From Nitzschia sp. pyKryTriq1 (taxonomy: Eukaryota > Bacillariophyta > Bacillariophyceae > Bacillariales > Bacillariaceae), in contig OY101125.1 of the NCBI GenBank assembly GCA_956465555.1, positions 1,366,501-1,430,500 of the forward strand: a DNA stretch of 64,000 nt. Direction: 5' to 3'. Shown here piece by piece: positions 42,509 to 52,607 of this stretch. Made by a program: the position numbers and the translations under genes. Numbering within the stretch: the stretch's first letter is position 1; the number at the start of each line of letters is the position of its first letter. The notes under the pieces are model-generated. The model did not search any database. It saw only the letters and a list, made by a program, of their open reading frames with translations, and was not told where the DNA came from.

Positions 42509-42753
42509 ACAACGGTACCACAATCTCTCAAGATGCCGTCACTCAAGCTCCTATTTTGACACAAATTCGCATTTCGGACGAGGATCAACGGCGTTTGGAT
42601 GCCTTGCGAGTGACGCTGGAAGATTTGAATGGGAGGACAAGGGTAATGACGCTGCGATTGAATCAATTATTGGAAGCACATTATGCCGTTCTATCCGCGG
42701 CATCGGAAAAGTGCATCTTGGCGGATGAAGTATTGTCGAGTCGGGGAAAATAG
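42109..42753 (+). CDS. Coiled-coil protein, possibly dynactin p24 (DCTN3)-like
   Basis: A single exon of 214 residues. It opens with MEARLAALETKLG, a short heptad, then a Ser run. A central segment FRSVMKESWQLLDDLDPG...LYKRQEVLASADTLQRDLNEL follows, then a second Ser/Asn insert and a C-terminal helix pair (DEDQRRLDALRVTLEDLNGRT, LNQLLEAHYAVLSAASEKCILADE). The opening LAALE heptad, the central LDP followed by helices, and the size match the p24 subunit of the dynactin shoulder, which links dynein to cargo. Similarity is weak, and a generic coiled-coil protein is the alternative. A profile search would settle it. Confidence 0.55.
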
Positions 42754-43668
42754 TTAGTAGACTATTCGTATTGGAAAAGCAACAACAAGTCCAAGGACGA
42801 AGGAAGGAGAGTTTTTGTGCGTCGTGGGAACCATTCCCACGCCTATCTATTGATAAGTATACGTAGAAGAACACTCGCTAGTTTAGGAGTGCAACTGAAT
42901 CATCTGACCACCACGCTTCTACTGTTGGAATCCTTTGCTAGATTCCTCGAATCTGAAGTATTCGTATCATCAGAGTGGCTCTAGTATTGAATCCTTCATG
43001 TAGCTCGAGCTGTACGTACCACTCAAGCCAATGATCTGATCCGAGACGTCAGAACGCGCACGGTATCGCTCGCAAGGGTGTCACTCCAACGACGAGCCAC
43101 TCGAGCCTCCAAACTTCGGCTGCGAATGATGTTGTATTGTCGTACTCACATCATATAGTAGGACCGCGGAGCGAGACACAAGACTCTCTCATACATCATA
43201 CAAGTACTATACTAGCACTTATTGTATTGTTTTTGAAGGGCTACATTTACTTTAGTAGAAGGAAACAAGAAGAAGTTTGTCGTACTACTACTACTACCAT
43301 TTCTGGTGTTTCTATTGGTTTTGCTACTGTACGAAGATTATTGTTGGGTCAAAGGAGTCGTCGTTGTAGACGGACAGACAGGACAATCATCCTCCGGGTT
43401 CCTGGTTCCGGGTGCCTTATTTTTCTTGTGGAAACAGTACGTACGCGCGGGGCACTTAAAAAGATATTGATATCCTCGCAGTCATTCTGGTCATCGCGAG
43501 CTATGTACCGGTAGTTGGGACGAGTTGGGACCGAACGCATTTTCATCCTTCCATTATTATCATACATGCTATGGTACATCAGTACGGTACAATCGATTCC
43601 GATACGAGTAATAACATCATTCCTTCCTTCCTTCTCCTCTATCTCATCTCCAACAGGCAACAGCAATA
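42754..43668. other. Intergenic, no gene seen
   Basis: 5' flank of the PDZ gene and 3' flank of the dynactin-like gene. A 125-codon frame at 43137-43514 has no domain. Scattered CCGGTA words and a TACTACTACTAC run at 43283-43296. Confidence 0.5.
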
Positions 43669-44097
43669 ATGGCATCCGAAGCCGACAAGATCAGAGTCAG
43701 TGTGATGGACCCACTTCCGGGTCATCTCTTTGTGGAATTTTCAAAAGACGGTGCCGATGGATCGTCCACCAAGGAAAAGGCCGATGGTACGTTCCCCGAA
43801 AACGCCGCGATGAGGTTTATTCTTTTGTGCGTTTTTCTGTCTCATGGACAAGTTGTTCGTCTGTTTATTCTTTCAGCTGGCTTGGACGTGGGGCGCAAAA
43901 AAGGTCACGACTCGAGCCGCATTTACCTTACGCGTGTCGAGCCTCCAGCGTCCTCCAAACTCACCGTGGGAGATCGCTTGATTGCCTTGAATGGCAAGTC
44001 GGTGGAAAGCTTCAATGGGGATCTGAATGCGATTCGTCAGGAATTCAAGTCAAACAACGTGGTACAGCTAGTCGTCGATCCCACCATGCTGAAATGA
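43669..44097 (+). CDS. Small PDZ-domain protein with a probable in-frame intron
   Basis: The whole 43669-44097 stretch is open (142 codons), but 43787-43876 has a GTACGT donor, a TTCTTTCAG acceptor and a length of 90 bases, so it is very likely an intron that happens to keep frame and lack stops. Spliced, the protein has 112 residues. The intron would encode a hydrophobic insert (MRFILLCVFLSHG) in the N-terminal part. The C-terminal 60 residues form most of a PDZ domain: IYLTRVEPPASSKLTVGDRLIALNGKSV, then the NAIRQEFKSNNVVQLVV helix and last strand. The carboxylate-binding loop of PDZ domains would correspond to the GLDVGRK region created by splicing, which supports splicing. Expected to bind C-terminal tails of partners; partners unknown. 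Confidence 0.75.
   Translation: MASEADKIRVSVMDPLPGHLFVEFSKDGADGSSTKEKADGTFPENAAMRFILLCVFLSHGQVVRLFILSAGLDVGRKKGHDSSRIYLTRVEPPASSKLTVGDRLIALNGKSVESFNGDLNAIRQEFKSNNVVQLVVDPTMLK
43787..43876 (+). other. Probable 90-base, frame-preserving intron in the PDZ gene
   Basis: It begins GTACGT and ends TTCTTTCAG; phase 1 on both sides (GAT G | CT GGC). The length is a multiple of three and it holds no in-frame stop, so retention would add 30 residues. Confidence 0.65.
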
Positions 44098-44403
44098 AGA
44101 AGTGAAGAACGTAGTATGAGCTTGATGTCTCACAATATAGTCTACTTTCTCCCCTCGGTGATCTGTGATTAATGTTGTTTTGGACCTCGTCGCATGAATG
44201 CGGAATTATGGGACTTTCGTATCTCTCGCCCTAAATGAATAACGTTTATTTTTTAAAAGACTGATGATTTTAAAATCCAATTAGGCTCGTGCACACGCCT
44301 CCCTAAACTTGTTTCCGTTGTTTCTGGCAACAAAACGACAAAGAATGAAAAAGATCTACAATTATTACAATCATTACAATAGTCCATACTCCTACAGTAC
44401 TAA
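44098..44403. other. Intergenic between convergent genes
   Basis: AT-rich 3' flanks of the PDZ gene and of the acyl-CoA synthetase gene. No gene seen. Confidence 0.5.
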
Positions 44404-47029
44404 CTAATTCGGCAATTCATCGCCATATCGCTCCATCACGGAAGCTCGTTTCACCTTGTAGCTCTGCGTCAGCTGTCCGTTCACCATGGCAAAGGGCTCC
44501 ATGGTGACGTACACGGCTCCAACTTGCTCCCAGGCTCGGAAATCGGTAGTGGCGGCCTTGATACTAGACATGAGAGCGCCTTGGAGTTCCTTGTTCTTTC
44601 GCAAGTCTTCCGATGTCTTCAGTAAAACGGCGGAATTGGTCTTGCAATCTTCGTCGGTGCACTTGGGATCGTTCACGGCTTCGTTGGCTTTTTGGAGTTT
44701 GGTCCCTTCCGCTTGAGTGACATAACCCGCCTTGACCAATTCCGAAGGGCTCAAAACGACAATGGCGACAAGTCGTCGACCATCTTGTCCTGTCAGCATG
44801 ACTTGCTCAATCAGATCCGAGGCTCCCAGCACGGCATCTTCAATCGGCTGTGGCTCGATGTTTTCGCCATTCGACAAGACAATCGTATCCTTGACCCGAC
44901 CTGTCAGAATCAAATCCCCCGTGGCTGGATTGATACGGCCCAAATCTCCCGTGTCAAACCATCCATATTGATCCACGGCCTTGGCAGTAGCTTCTGGATT
45001 CTTGTAGTAACCCTTCATGACTTGAGGCCCTCGCCCAATAACCACACCAATTTCTCCAATCGGCAGGGATTTTCGATCCGACGCCGCCGTAGCCTTGCTC
45101 TCTGGATCGACCACTCGGACTTCTGTATCCATACAGGGCATGCCACAACATCCGGCCGTGACCAAGTTGGCATCAGCTCGTCGGTACGCCAAAAGAGGAC
45201 TGCATTCGGTCAGTCCGTAGCCGACCAAAATTTGAAAGCCGGCCGCTTCGTAAAAGGTTTCCAAGGAACCCGCCAAGGCAGATCCTCCCGAAATGATTGT
45301 TTTGAGGTTGCCACCGAATCCATCTTGGACCTTTTTCCAAACCAGTTTGTCTCCTACCGCATTCAGTGGTGCCAATGCGGCCAACCTGGCCTTGCTGGCC
45401 AGACGTTGCAGTCCATTCGACGATTCGTCCGCGACAACCAGGCCCTTGGCAATTTTGGTTTGGACTGCACGAGCGGTTCCCGTCTTGGTAAACAGACTCG
45501 ACAAGGCCTTGACCACCGCACTTCCGGACGAGAATTTGTCTTGGACCCCCGCCGCAATCTTTTCTAGAACCCGAGGGACTAAAACGAGCCATTCGGGTTT
45601 GTGCTTGGCCATATCATTCTTGAACGTTCGAATATTCGAATATACTACTTTGCACGACCGTGTCAACATCCACAGCTCAAAGGTTCGTTCCGTAATATGC
45701 CACACCGGCAACAAGGAGACCATGGTTTCGCCTGGCAAAGGTTCCGTCTCTTCGTAGGGACGGGTGGTTGATAACCGGTGAGAAATTTGATGCAAGAGAT
45801 TGCCGTGAGTCAACATGACACCCTTGGGTTGTCCAGTGGTTCCCGAAGTATACACAATGGTGGATAGATCATCTTGTGTCAAGACGGGAAGTTGAGAGGC
45901 CGAAATCATACCCGTCTTTTCCAAGAGATCTCCAAAGACTTGAATACTGATATCCAATTCCTTGGATAGCTCCTCAATTTCTTCCAGCGATGTCTTTTCT
46001 TTATTCAACAAGATAATATTCCTGACCGGTCCATGGGTAGGATTAGCCAATCCCAATTTCTTCAATCCCTTGCTATCGGCATCCTTCTTGAGTTTTTTCA
46101 ACAATTTGGGTCCCTGCAACACCGCAATGCCTGCCGAATCCGAATGTTCGTAAATATAACGAAGCTCTTCTAGAGGTGCATCCGCACCTCGTACCGCCGA
46201 GGCGCCCCCGGCCAATTGGATGCCATGATCCGCCATGAGCCACCGGGCCGAGTTTTCTCCCAACACGGCGACATTGGTCCCCTTTGTGACGCCGAATCCT
46301 TGAAAAATCGCCGCACTCGTTCGGACAATCTCTTCCATTTCCGAAAACGTCACTTGGATCTTGTCATCGCACAAGTGATCATCAATCAATGCCACTTGAT
46401 CGGGATTGATTTGTGCCATTTCTATCCAGAGTTGAGGACAATAACTGAGACGTTCCCTCAACGAATGCAATTTGTTAATCATGGGATTGGTCGTCGAATG
46501 ATCCAGCGAACTGAGGGGTAGGGTCTTGTCCTCCAATAAATTGCCATTTCGATCCTTGCGGCGATGTCGTCCCGGAAACGGAGGATGCGGCTCATCTCCA
46601 AACAAAATGCCTTCTTCTTCTGCCGTCAAATCTCCTAGTTTGGACTATAATACAAAAAGCCAGTACCGATCAATCGATCGATCAATCAATCAATCATGCA
46701 AAAGTGGTATGGAAGGAGGAGGAGGAGGAGGAGGAGGATTGATGAGCTGCTAATAAATCACGTTTCTTGACCACATGGTGGATATCCTATCCTATCCTAT
46801 CATATCATATCAAATCATCATTATTTGCCATAATTACGTATGACAAACAAGAACGACGATGCCTTACCTTTTCAATACTGTCTTTCGTCGCCACCGAACG
46901 AGAGACGATTGACTTTAGGAAATTCTTGGGACCTGCCAAGCCAAAGGCATCGACCGACGAGGAGGCACTCCAGGAGGCCACCAGCAAGATCGGTACTAGA
47001 ATGGATGTGTGGGGAGATAGGACCTTCAT
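44404..47029 (-). CDS. ACSL: Long-chain acyl-CoA synthetase with plastid-type leader
   Basis: Two exons, 47029-46868 and 46644-44404, joined in phase 0 by a 223-base intron (GTAAGG...ATAG), giving 800 residues. It activates long-chain fatty acids to acyl-CoA using ATP. Adenylation-family motifs are all present: YTSGTTGQPKG (AMP binding), PVWHITERTFELWM, GYGLTECSP, GWFDTGDLGRI and LTGRVKDTIVLSNGENIEP. The first exon encodes a signal peptide with SSSVDA before FGLAG; a Phe just after the predicted cleavage point is the diatom plastid-import pattern. Delivery to the plastid or its envelope is therefore plausible, though an ER-linked location is possible. The intron carries TCAA, GGA and ATCCT/ATCAT microsatellites. 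No key residue appears lost. Confidence 0.93.
46660..46820. repeat. Microsatellites inside the acyl-CoA synthetase intron
   Basis: Three simple repeats in a row: ATCGATCGATCAATCAATCAAT (46672-46695), GGAGGAGGAGGAGGAGGA (46711-46738) and CCTATCCTATCCTATCATATCATATC (46785-46812). Confidence 0.8.
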
Positions 47030-47899
47030 TTTTTCCCGATTCGATAATGGAAAAAAAGATTCTTCGACAATAAACTAGTCGTGCCTACTTCGCTTGGAAA
47101 TAATGATTCGAGGCTGCTTCGTACTACTACGGTAGTAGTTCTGATGACTCAAGAAGGGCCGCGCCAAAGTCAGCACGTACGAGAAGAATGTAACGCCCAA
47201 AGGCAGATAGACCTGCTAGCTACTGTACAGTTGACAACAGTCGATTGCAACAAGGCAGTCGACGACCAGTCAAGCACTACTTGTACGAGTAGTCGTTGAT
47301 TGACAACTATGTACATGTAATATGTACCGGTAGAACTAATATCAGGGAGATGATGATGATGTACAGTATCACAATCAAGTCAAGGTGCCGTCATCGTATC
47401 TTCCATACCGGTAATATCATCCGCGCTATCTTCCGAAACGTCACTCTTCAACATCGCGGGCGGGGGGCGGCGGGCGGCGGTCGGTGCGATGAGAATTCAA
47501 CTGACTGCATGACTGACGCATGCCCAAACTGATAAGGAGTTGACCCCTTTGACCTTTTCTTTGGCCGACGTCATTATTTCACCAGTCGTGGACAATTTCC
47601 CAATACTGGACTGGACTGACTTTCGTGACTGAAGGAAAGAACAGGACCAGGACAGACGCCTTGCTTGGCGGGAAAACGATAGAACGCGATGAGATCGGCC
47701 GGCCACCACCACTCACTATATTACTCACTTTCGAACTTTATCGTCTTGCTTTACAAGATCCATGCATCATCACACCGACCATGACGAACAAAGAAACGGC
47801 AGCAAAAAGGAACGTTCATATGCATAGTATTATTGATCGTCCACTATACGAGTACAGCTACTGTAATTCGTACCTAAAAAGTAAGAAGTAGTACCAGCA
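47030..47899. other. Intergenic between divergent genes
   Basis: Shared 5' region of the acyl-CoA synthetase (left) and TMEM70-like (right) genes. It has a G-rich GGGCGGGGGGCGGCGGGCGGCGG stretch at 47459-47481. No gene seen. Confidence 0.5.
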
Positions 47900-48916
47900 A
47901 TGATCATGTCGTCGTCCAGGAAGGTGCTCTGCTTGTCTCCTCGATCATCGAAGGTGCTGGTGGTGAAAACATTGTGCCGTCGCATCGGAACTTTGCCACC
48001 GTCATCAGCAGGCAAACGATCATCGCATCAGGCAAGATCCCTAATAGTGAATCCTCATCTACCGGCCCAGTCCGCAGCCCTGGGCACACTAGAAGGAACT
48101 TCTTCTAGATCTTCAAAAGCCCTCCAAACACCTCTCTCCTTGCGTCACTATTGTTCCACTGCCAGACGATCACTCTCTTCTTCGGATCCTACTGCTAGCA
48201 GTATGAATACCAACAAGAAGGATGGTCACGATGACGATGATGGTGATGAGAAGTCCCCGCCCACGCCCAACAAGCCCGAAAAGGTGTTGTTATACAAGGC
48301 ACCCATGGGCGATTTGGTGACACGCCTCAAACGCATCAGTATTACATCGTGTCTGGTCAGTATCATTGGATTGCCCGCGCTGATATATTTGAAAAATGGA
48401 ACGTGGCCAGACATGAAACAAATTGGAATGGGAGGCTTTGCCTTTGTCAGTGCAACGGGCTCCACCTTGGCGCTCCATTTTGTTTTTGGACCCTATGTAC
48501 TCGAATTGTGCGAAATACCCATTCGAAAATGGCATACGGCAAAAGATGGTGGTGGTGGTGAAGAAGAAGAAGAAGAAGAACAAACAACCAAGAAAGAACA
48601 AGAACGTGCGGCACAAGAATATCTCTACCAAGCCACGACAAGATCCATTTTGGGATGGAAACGTGAAATTGTGTTTGATCCACTCACCGATGTGACCAAA
48701 TATGCGGGAGCCAGACCGTTTGCCAATTTTATCGCCAAAAAGGAATTTGTCCTGTATTGTCATCCGGAACTTTTGGACGCCGACACCCGTCAAAAGCTTT
48801 TGAATCCTAAACAAGAAGAAGGAGTAGGAGGAGGTGAAAGTGAAGAGGACGCGGAAGCGAAAAAGAAAAAAGAACAAATTCGACGACCCGTCGACGAAGA
48901 AGATGGATTCCTCTAG
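47900..48916 (+). CDS. TMEM70: TMEM70-family mitochondrial inner-membrane protein
   Basis: A single exon of 338 residues. The N-terminal 100 residues are rich in Arg and Ser with almost no acidic residues (RKVLCLSPRSSKVLVVKTLCRR), a mitochondrial presequence pattern. After an acidic linker comes the family core: VLLYKAPMGDLVTRLKRISITSCLVS, a first membrane helix ending near LIYLKNG, a second helix (IGMGGFAFVSATGSTLALHFVFGPYV), then a Glu-rich low-complexity insert, and the conserved YLYQATTRSILGWKREIVF. In animals TMEM70 helps assemble ATP synthase and complex I; the same job here is by family analogy. The C-terminus is Glu/Lys-rich and probably disordered. Confidence 0.8.
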   Translation: MIMSSSRKVLCLSPRSSKVLVVKTLCRRIGTLPPSSAGKRSSHQARSLIVNPHLPAQSAALGTLEGTSSRSSKALQTPLSLRHYCSTARRSLSSSDPTASSMNTNKKDGHDDDDGDEKSPPTPNKPEKVLLYKAPMGDLVTRLKRISITSCLVSIIGLPALIYLKNGTWPDMKQIGMGGFAFVSATGSTLALHFVFGPYVLELCEIPIRKWHTAKDGGGGEEEEEEEQTTKKEQERAAQEYLYQATTRSILGWKREIVFDPLTDVTKYAGARPFANFIAKKEFVLYCHPELLDADTRQKLLNPKQEEGVGGGESEEDAEAKKKKEQIRRPVDEEDGFL

Positions 48917-49016
48917 TAGCTCTACTCTCTAGTAGTATAGTATACTAAGGATGCCCTGTTACTACAGTAATAGCCATTGCAGAAATGATCGTCGCCATGC
49001 ACGAGTAGTAGCAGTC

Positions 49017-49973
49017 CTACTCGACAATACCACTATTGTTGAGCTTGGCTAGAATTTCCTGGAGTTGTTTGACTCGTGGTGTATTCTGTGGAAAGGAGTG
49101 ATTTCCAATCTTCAGAATCGGAATGATACCACGGGTCGTGCTGGACACATACACTTCGTCCGCCTGCAAGACATCTTTCAGAGTATAGATCCCTCGTTCC
49201 ACCGACATTCCTAGTTTCTCTTCCGCCAATTGTCGCACCAAATCCTGGGTGATCGAGGGCAACAGACCTAACGTGTCCGTATCCGGGAGATAGAGAATGT
49301 CTTGTCGGATCCATGAAATAGCAAAATTCGGTCCATCCAACACGTGACAATCTTCTAATTCCGGGGACAGAGAATTCGGTAATCGCAGACTGCTCAATAA
49401 CAATGCATCCGAAAAACCTTGCGCCTTTGCTTTTTGTGTCGAAACCACATTGGGACCATAGCTCGTCCATTTGATCGGCGTCTCCCAGCCAGGAGCCCCC
49501 GCGCAATGCCAGGGCGCCAAAATGGGGCACAACGTAAACGATTCCGGCCAACGGGGCAGCGCGGACCAGGAAATAATAACGCTGGGCAAGACATGATCGT
49601 GCAGTCCTTCCCCACCCCCTTTGGTCGCAATCAATCGCAAACATCCCGGGGCTCCCTCTCCAGTATTAAAGGGCGAGGAAATCGCGGCAGTCGCTGCCTG
49701 TTGGAGCCATTCCACCAGAGTCTCGGGAGATGGTAAGGGACAACCTACCGCCGAGGCACTCGTGTGGAGGCGTTTCAGGTGCAATTCCAAGCCTCGAATT
49801 TCGCCAGAAGGAAGCAATCGCATCACCTCAAAGACCCCATCTCCTCGATGAAAACTCGTGTCCCAAATCGAGATGGAAGTTTTGCTGCTGCTGGAATTAT
49901 CTTCCAAAAAGGGAGTTCCATTGATGGAGACAAATTGAAAATTCGTGCTTGTCGTCGTCATCATCGTCGTCAT
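49017..49973 (-). CDS. Class IV (fold type IV) PLP aminotransferase / aminodeoxychorismate lyase-like
   Basis: A single exon of 318 residues. Motifs in order: ISIWDTSFHRGDGVFEVMRL, LHLKRLHTSA, IKWTSYGPNV (the Lys that should hold pyridoxal phosphate is the K of IKW), AQGFSDALLLSS, CHVLDGPNFAISWI, LLPSITQDLVRQLAEE, and ADEVYVSSTTRGIIPI. This is the pattern of branched-chain aminotransferases, D-amino acid aminotransferases and 4-amino-4-deoxychorismate lyases. The length fits the lyase/D-aminotransferase branch better than the longer branched-chain enzymes. No targeting peptide is obvious. The exact substrate cannot be told from motifs. It ends 101 bases from the convergent TMEM70-like gene. 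Confidence 0.85.
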   Translation of the reverse strand: MTTMMTTTSTNFQFVSINGTPFLEDNSSSSKTSISIWDTSFHRGDGVFEVMRLLPSGEIRGLELHLKRLHTSASAVGCPLPSPETLVEWLQQAATAAISSPFNTGEGAPGCLRLIATKGGGEGLHDHVLPSVIISWSALPRWPESFTLCPILAPWHCAGAPGWETPIKWTSYGPNVVSTQKAKAQGFSDALLLSSLRLPNSLSPELEDCHVLDGPNFAISWIRQDILYLPDTDTLGLLPSITQDLVRQLAEEKLGMSVERGIYTLKDVLQADEVYVSSTTRGIIPILKIGNHSFPQNTPRVKQLQEILAKLNNSGIVE

Positions 49974-50893
49974 TGCAACGTTGATTGTGTTTGTGTGTGT
50001 GCGCCGATAGCTCTCTGTACAAGAGTAGAGTAGTAGAGAGGAGGAGTCTACCTTTGAGTCTACTCTACTAGCTAGAGTACGAGTACGCGAAGTATCTATT
50101 TTGCGGGGTGCGAGAAGACGGAGAAGCAGCGCAGCATATCTTTGAATCCCGAACTGAAACGTGGAACACGTTGCCCACGCGGGATTTCCTCAAGGTTCCG
50201 GTGGCGGGTTCGCACAGCGCTATCGAACAAAAGTACTGGTGGTACTGTATTATTATATTCCATCACCCGTAGCGTTTTGAGGGCAGTACGAGTAGCAAAG
50301 GGAAGTACCGCGCTACAAGTACCGTTTGGAGGGAAATAGTAGCAGGGAAGTACCAGGTACCGCGCTACAAGTTTACCTGGTATCTTTGAAGTCACGACGT
50401 GCACTACTACCGTATTCCATCACCCGTAGCGTTTGGAGGGAAGTACAAGTACCAGCAGGCGGAGAAGGCCAGCATCCCTGGAAGTTCTGTATTGGATCAT
50501 CATCGAAAGGACAGCCAGCAGGTAATACTGTACGATAAAAGCGAAAATACACGGCGAACTGCGATCCTATTATCATGGCCTACTGTATTCTCTTTCTTCG
50601 CTGTGTTCCTGTGCATCAAAAGTTCTACTCTAGTAGTAGGACGACAGGCAGGTGGGACTACAGTACAGGTACTTGTAGTACTCAGATGTATTATCGAACT
50701 ACCACTACTAGTAGTAGTAGAAGTAAATTCTTCCTGAATGCTACAGTAGCTGGATGCTCGCAGGCTGACCAATTGTCAATATAGATGTGCTCTCCCAGAG
50801 AGGATATCTCTACTAGTAGAGAAGGCGACGTATGTACTCTACAAGGCTGCAGTGCTTCAAAAATAATATAAGTCTATTGTAGTATTGCATAGT
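49974..50893. other. Intergenic with diverged direct repeats
   Basis: TATTCCATCACCCGTAGCGTTT occurs at about 50257 and 50412, and ACCGCGCTACAAGT at about 50307 and 50361, giving a patchwork duplication between 50240 and 50450. TAC/TAG runs occur at 50620-50720. No gene seen. Confidence 0.6.
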
Positions 50894-51727
50894 CTATAGG
50901 ATCCGCTGCAGGCGTTCGATTGATCGGATAAGCGACTGCGTTTGTGGATAAGCATCCATCAATTCTTGTTCATCCGATAATAGTATTTCTTTTGCTTTTT
51001 GATAGGACTCCAAGGCTTGGTCGGATTCGTTCAAGCGTTCATAGCATAAGCCCATATCATGAAATGTCGTTGCCAGTTCGAGCGAAGAAGTCGTGGCCAG
51101 TTCGAGCAGAGAAGAAGACGAGGAAGATGATGCGCCGTTCTTTCCGTTCGGCGGATCACGATTCTCCTCGTTCTGCCCGTGGCTTAGCGACGAAAAGGAG
51201 GACTGCAAGAGGCGCAAGGCGTTTTCGTGGCACCGAATCGCTTCTCTTGGGTTTCGTTGTGTGTGTAGCCTTACAAGACCTAGTGAATTCCATGCCTCCG
51301 TTATTCTTTCTTGGTCCCCCTGCATCATGCTGTTATCTAGCTCCTCGAGTGCCTTTGCTAGTAACGGATTCTTTGTTTCTTGTAGTTCTGCGTGGATATC
51401 AACATGGTCTGCCATGCAGCAGGCAAGGAGCATATCGGCAGCCCTGGTCATGATGCGTGCGGTCGCTTCTAATGAATCGCTCTTGTAGGTAATGTAATTC
51501 TGATCATCGTCTTCTTGTGCATTGGGTTCAAAAGAGTTTTTGCTCGAACAAGAGACTTGGTGGTCTGTGATGGTGAAATCCGTAATGGAGGAATTTGGTG
51601 AACGCCTTCTTCGAGGACTAGGAGTAGAAGGACTGACTTTGCATGATGCTCCGGCGCTTTCTTCCCTCATCTTCAGTAAAGTATTTCGCACTTGGATGAT
51701 TTCTTGTTTCAAGTTAGGCGTATTCAT
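50894..51727 (-). CDS. TPR-repeat protein (minus-strand member of a divergent pair)
   Basis: The single-exon frame runs 51778-50894. I take the second ATG at 51727 (277 residues) because the first 17 residues look like leader sequence; the ATG at 51778 gives 294. The N-terminal half is disordered (SPSTPSPRRRRSP). The C-terminal half has tetratricopeptide helices: AWNSLGLVRLHTQRNPREAIRCHENALRLL and ATTFHDMGLCYERLNESDQALESYQKAKEIL, the standard W/L/G/Y..A..A pattern, split by a Ser/Asn-rich insert. TPR arrays bind other proteins. No enzyme domain is present. It faces the related TPR gene at 52608 across an 880-base gap. Confidence 0.78.
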   Translation of the reverse strand: MNTPNLKQEIIQVRNTLLKMREESAGASCKVSPSTPSPRRRRSPNSSITDFTITDHQVSCSSKNSFEPNAQEDDDQNYITYKSDSLEATARIMTRAADMLLACCMADHVDIHAELQETKNPLLAKALEELDNSMMQGDQERITEAWNSLGLVRLHTQRNPREAIRCHENALRLLQSSFSSLSHGQNEENRDPPNGKNGASSSSSSSLLELATTSSLELATTFHDMGLCYERLNESDQALESYQKAKEILLSDEQELMDAYPQTQSLIRSIERLQRIL

Positions 51728-52607
51728 GATGTTTTTTGTGTGTGATACCGGTATGCAATAGTAATGAAGCGCTCCCATGTTTGCATCGCATACCCGGTAA
51801 GACCTTCATCATGCACGGTCTGTCCAAACGGTTCGACCAAACTTCTGGCAGAAGAAGGAGTTTGATAGTTATTGCGAACCAGGGGAAGGCTGGTTGGTAC
51901 TTCAATGTGCTTCGGATATGCCTTTTCAAGAAAATTGAAGTTACCTGAAGTGAAGTTCAAGGAAGAAAATCTACTTCAATGTATTTATTTATTGTGAATG
52001 CCTGACCAGATGCCCACAATAATAATGATACACCACGCACGCACCAAGAGTTCTGGTCAACACATTCTACAGTACCTGGTCGGTAGGCAGAGCCAATCAG
52101 GGCAATTTTGTAGCTCCTTGCGAGAACAGTTCCTACTTCGATTCAAGAAAACGATAAGTGAATTGAGAGGAAAATCAAGTTTTTGTCAGCTTTCATACCG
52201 CTACTGTACTTCTATGTTGTTCTGTAGGTTTGAAAAGACGCCAAGCCAGAGTTCGGGTTCAACATTCAAGAGGCGATTCGCGCTCCTTGCTTCTTGGACA
52301 CGTTGTATTACTTAATGTTGAACATTTTACCAAAGAACGGTTCTTCTCTTCTCTATTATTCAGGTAGAACATGACAAGCAGTACCACCTACCTGTGGAGT
52401 GTCTGTGTGCGACGACGACGCGAGAGTAAGTAGAAAATCAAGTTTTTGTCATACCCGAAGCCGTGCTGGATTCACGCGTACGCATACGAGAGATCGGGAA
52501 TGCGGAGCTCAAATGCATCACAATTCACAATACCGACCAACTCCAAAATACAACACTTTCAATTTTTCTTTAGCCCATCACTTGTTACGACTGACGACCT
52601 ATACACC
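51728..52607. other. Divergent promoter region between two TPR genes
   Basis: It holds a short duplicated phrase AAATCAAGTTTTTGTCA at about 52172 and 52437. The open frame of the right-hand gene continues upstream to 52446, but the first well-placed ATG is at 52608. No other gene seen. Confidence 0.5.

Noticed and set aside
44692-45567. 291-codon plus-strand frame
   Set aside because: It lies entirely opposite the well-supported acyl-CoA synthetase exon and has no domain. Shadow frame.
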